From Lepiota brunneoincarnata (lineage: Eukaryota > Basidiomycota > Agaricomycetes > Agaricales > Agaricaceae): DNA of 64,000 bases. Positions 23,226 to 35,309 of the stretch are shown piece after piece. The DNA lies in assembly GCA_023014365.1 (NCBI GenBank), contig JAEBUN010000001.1, forward strand, positions 1,550,001-1,614,000, in the 5' to 3' direction. Position numbers and translations under genes: made by a program. The first letter of the stretch is position 1, and each line of letters begins with the position of its first letter. Under the pieces are notes generated by a model. That model was not told the origin of the DNA and ran no database searches. It was given only the letters and a program-made list of their open reading frames with translations.

Positions 23226-24395
23226 AGATGCCTCGAGGCCTTACGAACACGATTGCGTTATATGGATCACTGCGGTGGTAGTGATCTTGACATCACAATG
23301 AACTGCTGGTGCTAATAGCTAGAAGCGTACACGTAGGCTGTGCTTGTGATGACAAGCCTTCTTCGGTAGCCATATTTGCATGATTGTGCCTTTGGGCTTC
23401 GACTGCCGAAGTGCTCCGTATTCAGGTCGGTTCTAACAACAGGTACTGGGCGATCCATTATCCATCATACCCCTTTGGTCGAGCGCAAGTGTAGATATCT
23501 ATAGCACATGGCAAGATGTGGTTTCGTTGTGTGGCTGCCGGGTACATGGACACCCAGTCAGTTGCATGTACAGATGTATTTAGAAGTTGCGACCGGGTGG
23601 ATCTATTCGGTCCCCGCTGGCCACCTCATCCCCGGAGACCAAGGTGTTAGGTGATGGTAAGGCGTCGATTGCTCATTGAGCTGTAATATACAAATCTGTC
23701 GCGCAGCTGCTCCCTGCTGAGCTGTATGTAATTGTTCACCCGAAAAATCAAAACGATCCAGGCGTCCTGAGAACAACGTAAATGTTAAGCCGGATTTTAC
23801 AGACGTACGCAGATCCAATGGACAAGCGAAAGCTACTCAGTTATCGGTTGTAGATATTTCTGGAGCAGAATTTGCTCTCACATGGCCCATGGCATAAATC
23901 TTATGTATATTCCGTTACAATGTAGCTTGTTTAACCTAGAGCCTCTTACACTCTTGCGCCTGATCTCTGGTCGTGTTCACAAGTCAATGGCTGACTAGCT
24001 TTGGGAATAAGTCTGTATAGACACCCAGAGTCATATTGCTACTAAGTGACAATCCTTTACATAGATAATAGTCGACCTTGTAGATCTATCCAATTACAGG
24101 TAAAATTGGGTTTAGTTATCTCCTTTTCCAGAAAGGGCCTCTCTGGAGTACCAGGAGATAAGATTTTATATTTCCTGGCTATCAAATCACTCCGAGGCAG
24201 AGGGCATTCCTAATACAACATTCGACTAGTGTCCCCTCGCAGCAACAGGGTGAGCTATTTATAATTACAACAACAGTCCATAGACCATGTAAAACATACA
24301 AGAATACCAGACTAATCCTGGGTCCACATTCAAGATATCAAACGTCAGCAGGAGGGATCGTAAGAGGTACAAGTTCGAGGAGTCTGAATAGACAT

Positions 24396-26393
24396 TTAAG
24401 CTACCATTACGGATGAAGTACCACACTCCGGTTTGGTGGAAGGCTTGCAAGAGAAAGTCGGAGGTTGAGAAATGCCATTCCCATCATCGTCATCATCTTG
24501 ACTGGCAGTACCAAGCGCAGGCGAGTGGTTGAAACGTATTGTGGATATTTGATATGCAGCTGTGCTTTCCGTGAGTTTGCAATTGGTAATGCGAAGGTTC
24601 AGGATTAGTCGAGTTCCCTGTGAAGGTTTACAATTGTGAAGAAGCTGTGCTAAGCTGTTGGATGGTAGGAATGGGGATGCACGCAGGTGTAATATACAAG
24701 AGAGAGCCACCTGAAGTAAGGAGGTTCCTGTGTGTAAGCGATTACCTATCTGCAGGACACCAATGAAGGCTTACATCGACCAAGACATCTCCAGCTGTAA
24801 CAGATGTAGCGTGTCCAGTAGCCCTAGCACACTGAGTACTGGGATGCATAAGACTAGATCACAACACAAGTAGAATAGTCTTACAAAACATTCTGGAGGC
24901 AATTGTTAATTATTTGTAAAACGTCTTACGTGTCAAACAGCACTCACGGGACAAAGAACATAGTACCATCCCGGTAGAACACATATAATATCGGCCTCCA
25001 GTGTTCCATGCGCTCAATTCTTTGGAATAGAATACCCTGGGGCGATTTCAAGAAAAAGTATAGTTTTCCGAGAGTTAGAGCAACTTCCACAGCTGATTTT
25101 GGTGATGGCTGAGCTACGAATTAGTTGGTGCGTATATCGGGACTCACTGTTTCTGAAAAGCCGAGCCGCCCTGATGGTATAAATGAGTCCTCGTAGACAA
25201 GAAATTACAAAACTTGAAACTCAACCACAGGGCTGAGGCGGCTCCGTTAGATAGAATAGCGGTTCGTCGTGAATTTCTGAGTATACACCCTGGAAGCCCT
25301 TCCAGATCAAGTGTCCCATATATCTCTGTTGAAATAATAGTGAGGAGGGCGTGATACATCATGCTCTGTATTTGATTACCTTAGCTAACCATTGATGCAC
25401 GCCTAGATAGACTGACATACCAATAGTTCAACTTTAGTCAGAGATAACGATCAGCGATCCAGCAGCTGCCACCTACAAACCTTGAACTTACCTGCCATCG
25501 CGAGACAAAGGAGCACCGTTACTGAGAGCGGCGCATTAGTTGATTGGTGCACCTCTCAACAATGAATCATGGATCACCTTTCACGTTATCCCCATAAAGT
25601 GCAGCGTAACCTCATGACCAGGAGCGTTTTGATAATACAAGTGTATCCGATATAGCGTGTACTGAAGGCAAAAGATTAAACTTGCGGGACCTACAATGAA
25701 CGACTAGTAGACTCACAACCCAGTCACCCAAGTGACAGCCTTGCACCTGATAAATTTGGATCTGTCAACTCCAAGTTCCGCAGAATCGGTGTGCACTGCC
25801 TTACATCTTGAAGCGAATTAGCAGGATTCTTCTGTCGCTTACTTGCACTCACTGATGATGACACCGATGTTCTCAGCGTTGCTGCAAGCTATCGTTATTT
25901 TCCTAGGCGACCATTGGGCCACGACCACTCACTATACAGGAAGAGACTGCAGCAAACATTGATACGCTAATTCATCGAGAAGAGATCCACTTGGAAGGAA
26001 ACCACGTACATAAAGTCCAAAAAAGCAAACAGTCGGATGAGAATGTAAATTACCTTGACCACCGACCAGTTACCCCTGAAACACAAGCTTTGGTCAAGCC
26101 CACGCATTCGTCGAAAATCAAGATTTGGCACCTATAAAAATGCTTGACCTGAACGAAATTTTATGAGCTGGATCAAGCAGAGAGCCTCTTCAATCACCCG
26201 CTTCTTTCCGGTAAAGCACAACTGCGTCGTGAACCATTACTGTGATCGCAGCAACTATAGTCATGTCCAAGTGAGTAACAATGGGCCTGGTATCACACCA
26301 GAGGCAGAAACAAAACACACCATAGCCATACGATTGTACTCGTGCGCCCCGAACAGAGTCTACAAGCAGCTCTGGCGGAAAATCAGAGTCCAT
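24396..26393 (-). pseudogene. DUF6533-family copy B, frameshifted
   Basis: Same exon order as copy A: start ATG 26393 (MDSDFPPELLVDSV), first helix VVHDAVVLYRKEA (~26210), LLTIISTEIYGTLDLEGLPGC (~25340-25280), linker ending in the FYRDG-type hallmark (~24970) and a tail ending at TAA 24396. In the exon encoding RLRALYGNN the codons carry one extra base (GTGCAGCGTAAC on the plus strand near 25603, against GTGCGCGTAAC in copy A). This shifts the frame into a stop within a few codons. Everything else is well preserved, so inactivation should be recent, unless the base is a sequencing error. Confidence 0.7.
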
Positions 26394-26450
26394 TGGGAGG
26401 GGTAATATATCTCATGATCCGCTCAATCCCTTGACGTCCTACTTAAGTAG
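26394..26450 (-). promoter_or_regulatory. Conserved 5' flank of DUF6533 copy B
   Basis: GACGTC starts at 26433 and CTTAAG follows at ~26443, with the same 40-nt distance to the ATG as in copy A. Confidence 0.5.
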
Positions 26451-27209
26451 AAGAGATGCCTCGAAGCCTTACGAACACAATTGCGATATATGGATCACTG
26501 CGGTGGTAGTAATCTTGACATCACAATGAACTACTGGTGCTAACAGCTAGAAGCGTATGTGTGGGCTGTGCTTGTGGTAACATGCCTTCTTCGGTAGCCA
26601 TACTTCGACTGCCGAAGTACTCCGTATCCAGGTCGGTTCTAACAACAGGTACTGGACGATCTAATATCCATCATACGCCCTTTGATCGAGGACAAGTGAG
26701 ATATCTATAGCACATGCCAAGATGTAGTTTCGTTGTGTGGCTGCCGCGTACATGGACACCCAATCAGATGCATGTACAGATGTCGGTCTTCACAAAACAC
26801 TCCAAGAAGTTGCGAACTGGTGGATCTATTCGGTCCCCGCTGGCCACCTCACCCCCGGAGACCAAGGTGATCGTAAGGGGTCGGCTGCTCATTGAGCTGT
26901 AATATATAAATCTGTCGTGCAGCTGCTCCCCGCTGAGCTGTATGTAATTGTTCATCCCAAAAAAATCAAAATGATCCGGGCGCCCTGTATGCCGGTGATC
27001 TCCAAACGAGAGTGCCCGAGAGACCGACTGTGGCACACAGGTAATAGGATGAGGATGAACCCACTCTTATACCAGCTCAAAAATGTATCCCACCGGTTCA
27101 TTGGACGGGTCAAGTTCAAACTCATCTGCTTGCTATGTCTAAAAACTCAATAGATACGGAGTCAACGAACCACAAAGATACTATTTCGAGTCTCGCCCGG
27201 CATCCCTGC

Positions 27210-29210
27210 TCAAGCGGGGCTCGGGTAATATTGCTCTCTCATTGAGCGTTGAATCACATGAGCACCGTGCATGGTCGATGTCCCGGAATCACCATCAGCT
27301 GTACCCAGGCCGGATGTGGACCAGTGTTGGAAGCGTATTGTAGATATCTGATCTGCAACAGTGCTCTCCATGAGCCTACAGTTGGCAATGCGGAGGTTCA
27401 GTATCAGGCGGGTTCCCTGTAGTTAACTTTTTAGAAAGTACCGAGCACCGAAGCATGGGGCGCAACTGATAATAATGAAGACGCACACAGGTGCAGTAAA
27501 AGAGAGAGAGCCACCTAGAGGTGAAAGATTCTGGTGCATGAGCGACCAGCCATCCACGAGGCAAATGATCAGAGCTTACATTGACCAAGGTGTGATCAGT
27601 TGCAACATATGTAACGAGTCCAAAAGCCCTAGTATGCTGAGCACTGGAATACCCGTGTGAGAAATCTGGCTCGGGGTGTAAATGGAAATTCCTCGCCAAA
27701 CATTCTGGAGAGAATTACTTTGTAAACCCTCTTATCTCCCTTATGTATAGACGGCACTCACGGGACAAAGAACGCAGTACCATCACGGTAGAACACGTAC
27801 AGTATCGGCCTCCAGTGTTCCGCGTGTTCAAGTCTCCAGAGAAGAATACCCTGAGGAGATCTCAAGGAATAATACAGTTTCCCAAGAGTCAGGGCAACCT
27901 CTACAGCTAAGTTTTGTAGGGTTGCTGAGCCGACAGCTGTCTTCATTAGCACCTATATCAAGGCTCACTATTGCTGAACAGTCGAGCTGCCCTGGTGATA
28001 CAAATGAGCACTTGTAGACAAGGGATTGCAGAACTTTGGGCTCAACCATATAGAGGGGTAAGCTTGGTTAGTTAGGATAGCAAGGTACTCCGGAGTTGCA
28101 GAGATACACCCCAACGGAAGTCCCAAATCAATCGTACCATAGACCTGGGTCGAAATACCGGTTAGAAAGGCAAGATATATCATACTCTACGTTGTATAGG
28201 TGTCAAACATGAACTGGTGCACCGGGTTAGTAAGTAGGAAATACCAATAGTTCGACTTCAGTCAGAGATAACGGATCAGCACTCTACTTGAGTCAACAAA
28301 TAATTTAGACATACCTGCCATTGCAAGACACACAAGGACGGTCACTACCAAAAGCGTGTTACCAGTCAGAGAGGGCATCTTCCAACGGTGAGGTGGTCAC
28401 CTTTCATGTTATTTCCATAAAGTGCACGTAACCTTATGACCAGGAGTGTCTTGATAACACAGGTGTATCCGATATAGCGGATGCTGGGGGTAGATGGATA
28501 AGGCACCCGGGCTGACAAATGGACGACTAGTGGACTCACAGGCCAGTCGCCCAAACGAGGGTCTTGCATCTGATAAATTCAGAGCTGTTGGTTTCGAGTT
28601 CGCGCGCAGAACTAGTACACGGTGCCTTACACCTTGACACATATCAGCGGTAGGCTTGTTTGAGTTAACGACCACTTACTGATGCCGGTATGGATAGTTC
28701 CAGCGTCACTGCAAACGATCCTTATCCTCCTAGGGAACCATTCCACAGTGACCACTCACTGTACAAGAGGAGACTACCACTAATGTTAGGTTGTGTGATT
28801 CACTGGAAGGAGACCCACACGCATACATCGAGTCCAGAAAAGCGAAGACTCGGATGAGAACGTAAATTCCCTTGATCACCGACCAACCACCCCTAAAACC
28901 CAGGTTGTGATTAAGCCCTACACATTCGTTCAAGGTTAAGATTTAGGGACACCTGTAAATGTGTTGAACCTAGATCAAAAGTCCTGTGAACTGGGTCAAA
29001 CGGAGAGTTTCTTCCACGCACTTCTTTCCGGTAAAGCAGAACCGCATCGTGGACCACTATTGTGATCGCGGCAACTACAGTCCAGGTTCAATGCTAGTAA
29101 AACCATGGTATCATATCAGAGGCAACAGCTCACGCACCATAACTATAGGATAATATTGTCGCGATCTGGAGGGAGGCGACTGCAAACTCCAGAGGAGGGC
29201 CAGAGTCCAT
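27210..29210 (-). CDS. DUF6533-family 7-TM protein, array copy C
   Basis: Starts at ATG 29210 (MDSGPPLEFAVASLQ) with the first exon ending in ILSYSYG. Recognised parts: CVGLNHNLGFRGGWSVIKGIYVLIRVFAF (in pieces, ~28930-28830), RYIGYTCVIKTLLVIRLRALYGNN (~28480-28410), LTGISTQVYGTIDLG with LGCIS (~28160-28100), VEVALTLGKLYYSLRSPQG with WRPILYVFYRDGTAFFVP (~27920-27760), and a tail with QGTRLILNLRIANCRL ending at TGA 27210. It has the RLRALYGNN exon in frame, unlike copy B. It is more diverged from A and B than they are from each other, and its C-terminal tail differs (ends QYYPSPA). No defect found. Confidence 0.72.
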
Positions 29211-29514
29211 TGAGAGGGGCAATGTCTACTACGGTTCATTGTGCCTCGACGTCCCTCTTAAGTAGATATACTTTGAAGCCTTACGAACACGATTGCGTTA
29301 TAGCGATCGCTGGGATGGTAACAATCTTGGCATCACAATGAACCAGTGGTAATAATCGCCGGAAGTGCTTGTGTAGGCTGTGCTTCGGCAGCAGGATCTC
29401 TTCGGTAGCCGTTCTTGGACAGTTGTGCGTTGACCCTCGACTGCTGAAACATTCATTTTGTTCTGAAGATAATCATACGTATTACCTCACCCGATGTAAA
29501 TTAGCCGGATCACA
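29211..29514 (-). promoter_or_regulatory. 5' flank of copy C, shared with copies A and B
   Basis: Contains the CTTAAG/GACGTC pair (GACGTC from 29248, 38 nt before the ATG). A longer block (CCTTACGAACACGATTGCG and ATCTTGACATCACAATGAAC-like text) is also found at ~23240-23300 and ~26465-26530. At its left end it joins the truncated copy E. Confidence 0.5.
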
Positions 29515-30023
29515 CGAGTCAACTTCCACTTACCGATGCTGGCAAAGACGACCTCGGCGATACTGCGAACGAACGTTACCTTCATAGAAAACTGTTAGAC
29601 CATGATTATTCACTGTACAAGAAAACACTACCACAGATGCTAGGCTGTGGGATTCATTGGACGTAGACTCACGTGCAAAAGTCCCCAATGGCAAAGAGCA
29701 GGATGAGGGTGTAGATACCCTTAATCATCAAGCCACCTGGGCTGTGATTAAGAGTAAAGGTCTAAACTTTGGCGCACCTGTAAATATGCCTAAGTTGTAT
29801 CAATCGGCAAGGTTCTTCTGCATACACACTTCCTCCCTGTAAAGCAGAACTCCATCGTGAACCACCACTGTTGTTACAGCAACTACGGTCACAGTTTAAT
29901 ACTGGTAAAAATCTTGGCGTCTCATCGTAGACGGAACCATAATCTACCACAGCTGGATGGCAATACTCTCACGCTCTTGACAATGGAGACTATGGGGAGG
30001 CATTGAACTTTTACTGCGTCCAT
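29515..30023 (-). pseudogene. DUF6533-family copy E, 5' fragment only
   Basis: Only the first four exon-like blocks are present: an N-terminal exon (LPIVSIVKSVRVLPSS, ~30000-29930), first helix VVVHDGVLLYREE (~29880-29830), IKGIYTLILLFAIGDFC (~29735-29675) and the short next exon ending near 29525. The remaining helices and tail are missing, and the sequence passes straight into the promoter block of copy C. The start codon homologous to that of C appears lost (CAT changed to TAT on the plus strand near 29992); an alternative ATG exists at 30023. I infer a copy cut by unequal crossing-over. Confidence 0.6.
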
Positions 30024-30249
30024 TGTTCTCGACGTCCCACTGAAGTAGACCGATCTGTTCTGAAGGCAGGTCTGAATGACTTGATAACTATCCCGCTCCC
30101 ATTGAGGATAAAATAGTATGTTTACAACACATGATAAAACGCAGCAGTCTCGCTGGGCCGCTACCTGATGGATAGACCCCGAATTATCGGTGAAACTGAT
30201 AGTCTTTACGGAATATCCGCAGTAAGAATCGATGAACTTACAGGAAAAT

Positions 30250-32177
30250 TCAGTTCCCGCTACCTTCACTCGAGGAGGTCGGGGCCGCGGATAGCGAAGG
30301 ATCATCTCTACCACCACCAGAGCGAGGGCGAATTGTTGGCTGGTGGTTGAAATATAATGTGGTTGTCTGCTGTGCTACAGTGCTCACTACTAGGCTGCAG
30401 TCGGCCATTCGAAGATTCAAGATAATGCGGGCGCCCTGGGAACAACGTGAATGTTGCTTCAAGTCTTGTAGCACAACCTTCACGGGGACTTACGCAGGTG
30501 CAGTAAACAAGTGAGAGCAACCTGATGATAACTCGTTCTTCAACATCTGACATTACTAGACTGTAAACGGCTCTTACACGGACCACGGCGTGGTGATTGG
30601 AAGATGCTTGAAGACACCGAGGGCATACAGGAGACCGACTGAGCTAACAACTAGACGCAGAGAATTAGGATGGATCTCTCCATAAATCAGGCAAATCTAA
30701 CGCACTGAACATTCTATCGGACAGGGCAATCAATATGAGCGCATATTTTTGGAAAAGTACTTACGGGATAGAAAAGAGTGTCCCATCGCGGTAAAAAACA
30801 TAAAGAATTGGTCTCCATTTCTTCATTCGATCAAGTCTAGTAAAGAAAGGTCCTTCTTCTGCCTTCAGGGAACAGAAGAGCTTAAAGAGAGTAAGCGCGA
30901 CCTCGATAGCTAAGGCGGCATTTAACAACACATCAGGCACAAAGTGGGAGTGACTAACCATTGCTGAGCAAATGCGTGGTCCTGATAGGAAACGTGAAGA
31001 TATTTGAGCTCGAAACTCAGGAGAACGTACCACATGCCAACCTGACTCTGAATGATAGGACCGAAAAGGTCTACCGATGTTTTCGCCATACAACCTCGGG
31101 AGCGGGCCCCAAGACACCATATACCTGTGTTGATATTCCGATTAGCAGGAAGACATATACAGAAGCCTTGATTTGTGTGTCAGTGCGCCAGCCCATGAGA
31201 TTTACGAGTGGGAATCGCAAGAAGAGACTCACCAACATTTCGACTGCATTAAGGGAATGATTGAACACCTCTTTGATTGGGAGTTTCGGAACGGTCCAGC
31301 ACTCACGAAGTATGGTAATAGAAAGTGACTATGCAATACTTATGTGAGAATCCGATAACACCGTATACACTCGTAGACAGACCCGTGGTATTTCTCGCGT
31401 ACAGCGCTCGTATCCTCAAGAACAAGAGGGTTTCAATGATCCAAGTGTAACCAATGTGTCTCGTGCTGAGCACGAAAGTAAAAAGGGTAAGCGGTGCCAC
31501 GATTGAGAAGATTGCGGCTTACAATAGAGTGATCCATGTTATCGCTTGACACCTGGGGAACACTCATTGAGAAGGGAACGTCTAACCGCCGAGTCTATCT
31601 TACACCTTGACTGCCCGGGTCAGCTTGCGAACTTTCCGAGGCCCAACACACGCACATGTTCCGACTTATGACTATTCTGTGTTCCTGATCATCGGGTTCA
31701 GCCGGAAGAACACCGGGGACCGAGGCGGCCTACCATAAAGATACAATCTACGAAGCGCTTATTAACCGTGCGAGATATCAACTTGAGTTGACGTACGTGA
31801 AGTCGATAAAAGCGAAGAGGCGGGTCAGGAGGTAGATCACCTTGACCAATGACCAGTTCCCGCTGCCCCAAGTGGTTAGCATCTTCTGGCACCAGGACTT
31901 CAATGCAGAATCGACCTGTATATATGCTCGACCTATGGTGCCTCTTTTTGGTGAGGGAGACGAAGAGTTCAACTCTGGAGACGCACCTCCTCTTGAAGGA
32001 GCAGTATTGTGTCATGGATCACGACCGTCATTGCTGCCACTGGAGAGATCCCGAATAGGCACCAAATACTATTACTGGGAGGGATGAACACACAGACTGA
32101 CCATAACTGTAGGGTAGAGTTTTCAAGTCTTCAACCAACACTGATACCAGCTCTGGGGGGATTTCTTCAGCCGGCAT
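30250..32177 (-). CDS. DUF6533-family protein, diverged array copy D
   Basis: Starts at ATG 32177 (MPAEEIPPELVSVLVEDL). The first exon ends in LPYSYG and is spliced to VAAMTVVIHDTILLLQEE (~32030-31985). Then come GNWSLVKVIYLLTRLFAFIDF (~31860-31800), RHIGYTWIIETLLFLRIRALYARN (~31465-31390), LIGISTQVYGVLGP (~31150) and VEVALTLFKLFCSLKAEEG with WRPILYVFYRDGTLFSIP (~30910-30765). The tail contains QGARIILNLRMADC and ends at TAG 30250. It keeps the family's exon layout but lacks the CTTAAG/GACGTC promoter block of A-C, and its sequence is the most distant. The middle exons near 31050-31130 are uncertain. Confidence 0.62.
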
Positions 32178-35100
32178 GGATATTGGGATGGAAGCGAGGA
32201 AACGCCATCCCACAGCAACGCCATATAAAAAATACTTTGAGCTCAGGAGCACTCGGCATTGCCCTCCCTAGTTGATGATACTCATCGTGTGTGTGTAAGC
32301 CGGAGTACCGAGGTACTAGATCCGCCGTCAGCACCTAAGTATCGTCCTTCCAGCACGTCACGACGTTCGTTATATACCAGATCGACATACCACACATTGA
32401 CAAACCATACTTTATGTGGTCTGAGTATTGATACTCGGAGGCGGTCCGATGTTTATGCTGCCTCATCGGGATCTTTTACAGCACCGCAGTTCTTAACGAG
32501 ATCCGTCACTCTGGGTACCACTAAACAGGTCTGGGACCAGCGGAAGGTACCAGCCACCAAATGGCGGGATTTCAAATATCAAGCCGAGGCAGAGACGCCA
32601 ACTGCGGCAAATATACTTAAAGCCAAAAGTCTAGGTCGCCTCCAAGCACCCTTTAATCATCTAGACTCGTATGATCCACTCGCGCAGTTACATACCAAGT
32701 TTTGCAACATAAGGATAAGGGAAGAGGGAACGCGCAGTGTGGGCTATGGACTGCGAGCAAATGACTGTACATACATTGAAAGGGCTCACATTAAATTTGG
32801 ACAATAAATGAGGACAGGCAGCTAGACGTGGTTGACAGTAGGGAACCAGGTATCAATGATGCTTGCTATGTTCTCCTCGTCAACATCTTGGGTTCTCCAC
32901 CAAAGATGTATCTGGGTCCATGCTGGACATGCTCACGTCTTCGACACTTGTCGGTCGATCTTTGAAGATTGGGACAAAGGGACATAGCAAGTGGTGCTTA
33001 AGCGGAACGGGTTTCCCGATTGCAAGACGAATCCGAGATGGGCAAGTGTTGAAATATGAATGTTGAATGAGACGACGCTGTGACGTGCCTGCCCAGCGGA
33101 GGATTTGTGGGCGTACGTCCAAGATAATCAAGTACACCCACCCAGAGTTGATGGCCATCTTCCCCATCGATGGTGAACCAAAAGGGAATAGTACGAAGGC
33201 CTGGCTAACGATACTTCACGAGATTTTGCTCATTGTCCTCATCCCTTGCCAAGGCCTAATCCACTGGTGTCTGAGTGTCGCCTCAATCTGGGCCAGCTGC
33301 TGTTTCGAGCGTATGCGCTCCACTCACGTTGGCTTCTGGCTGTCGCGTTATGCATGTATGGGCACCATTATTCCCAACGAGATTCATCGCTTTGGGCAAC
33401 ACCACTGGAAAGGCTGAGCACCAATAGAAGCGTCTTGATGAGCGCCGCCAGAGCGGTACCTCAAGTCCGAGCAGCTCTCCAAACCTCAGAACAGTCTATT
33501 CAGTCTAGGAGGTGGTATAATACATCACGAGATGGCTCACGGCGACAATATAATAAGAGATGCCGTTGAAAGCAGAGCCGGAGCCAGAAAGTCGGGACGG
33601 TAGCATATAAGCCCCTTACAAGCCTGCCCATATGGTATAGAGTAAAATAGTGCCAAGCACCCCGCCTACTAAACGAAGCATCATTAGTGGGGTATGTTCA
33701 GACGTCCACTTGTTAAACAGTGATGATGACCGGTCGACAAATGAGAACAACGACTCTCGCTGTGTCTAATAACGAGAGCCGCAGTGTCTCGTATTGATCT
33801 GGTAGTGAACCTAGGAAACGGCAGTGAAACTCATGGCACTCCCAGAATGAGACTTTCGCGTACCTGGTAGCAGCCCATGAAGCGCATAGGCGAGATTAAA
33901 GGCGATGATAATAAATATCTCGTGCACAAGTAGAAAAGGAATCAGGACGACGATGGGTCCAAAAAATATGGACCAGGCGAGGATGTGCACGAAGAAGATG
34001 CGCGTGTGGACTAGAGACATGTTGGCCCTGAAGAAAGCTAGCGTCGACTACTGAATGCGCACCAAAGGCCACCGTAGTATGGAAAGCTAGCACCACCCAC
34101 TCCGAAGGTCGTGTCAAAATCTCGTTCAGTCGAACCACTGTGAGATCATATGGTGAACATTGTGTGCAGGCGGTGATAGAAGATGGGTAGACTCACTCAT
34201 AAAACCAAAGCCATCAGTGAGCGATCTACCTGTGAATCATTCCTAATGAGCTTCCGGTAATAGCGGGGGCTTGTGCAGACACACCCACAACCTCCACCAC
34301 GTCTATGAGGTGAGCAACGAGCCGGTGAAGCCAGCGACAGTCAGTTGTTGTCGCGAGAGCAATGTCCGGTAGGTACATTATATGTCGATTTCAAAGGTAT
34401 AGCAAGCGTGTTGGTTGTCACGATGTTGGAGGCATGAAGTCGTCGCGGACGTCTGCGAGGAAGCCACGACATGCGTCAAGCGCGTGCTTTCCATTTTTGG
34501 AAATTGTTTGATCCGCTCCTGGTGGACTCTGGCAAGAACAACGGGGCAAGCGTCACCTTCGTCCCTGGTTCTCTGAAATCCTTGCGGTTTCATACTCAAT
34601 GGCACCACCCAGGGCTTTCCTTCCGATCTCAAATCGAACCGAACAGTCGCAGGAGTCAAGACCGCGTCGCGTGTCTTTTAGTAGTCCATTTCCATTGATT
34701 TTATTTTAACATTCAAGATCTCCTTGAGTATTTCTACTGCGCCACTACGGCCTTTCAAACAACGTGCACCAAGGAACTCGTCTCCTTTAGGATTTAGGGG
34801 CACAATATTTCTGCCAGGAGGTTGAGTTCTGTCTCGACCCTTATGTGGTTCTATTTTAGGGGGCTTCCCAGACAAATTTGAACGAACGTCGAAGACAACC
34901 CTCACCCCGATTCGCCTTTACCCAGCGGCCCCAGCTAATAAAAGCAGTCCCCCTTTCGCTGAGACCCGTAGAACGAACGAATGCTGACATCCGACATGCT
35001 GGAAAATCTATTATCTTTTCGCCCTATATGCGAAACCCTGGCTACCCGAGGACAAGAGCTCGGACTTCGTAGCCTAGACCATGATTTGTTTTTGGTGCTT

Positions 35101-35309
35101 AGGCATGTGTTATATAAGCCCTGGCATGTAGTACAGATGAAATTATCGTACAGTCGTTCTTTCCTCGCTCGACCTCGCTTAAATCCTTACACATCCCACC
35201 CCCCATAACCTGTTGCACCTCCCTACCCCATCAGCTCTCCCAACGGCAGTCGCATCCCCCAATGTGATCTCTGCCCTTGCCATCCGCCGCGATTATTAAA
35301 TGAATTCAT
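32178..35309. other. Poorly resolved region between the two arrays
   Basis: Contains ORFs such as 32259-32807 plus (182 codons) and 32880-33167 minus without recognisable domains. A hydrophobic minus-strand block (33811-34138) is listed separately. No other gene is supported. Confidence 0.4.
33811..34138 (-). other. Hydrophobic coding-like segment, unknown membrane protein fragment
   Basis: Two overlapping minus-strand frames encode membrane-like helices: SEWVVLAFHTTVAFG (~34100) and, after a possible short intron or shift, IFFVHILAWSIFFGPIVVLI and FLLVHEIFIIIAFNLAYAL (~34000-33870). A GT-type donor may follow at ~33865. It does not show DUF6533 or DUF6534 hallmarks. I do not recognise the family. 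Confidence 0.35.

Larger units (their letters stand above)
20822..23770. repeat. Segmental duplication, unit 1 of the DUF6533 array
   Basis: About 2.95 kb that aligns by eye nearly end to end with 24070-26985, including introns, the 3' flank (ATCTATCCAAT...TTAGTTATCTCCTT) and ~0.6 kb of 5' flank. Homologous points are offset by 3.23-3.25 kb. Similarity is high but clearly not identical, with many point differences and small indels. Confidence 0.85.
24070..26985. repeat. Segmental duplication, unit 2 of the DUF6533 array
   Basis: The partner of 20822-23770. Both end near a conserved AAAATCAAAA(C/T)GATCC(A/G)GGCG block, after which the sequences diverge completely. Confidence 0.85.
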
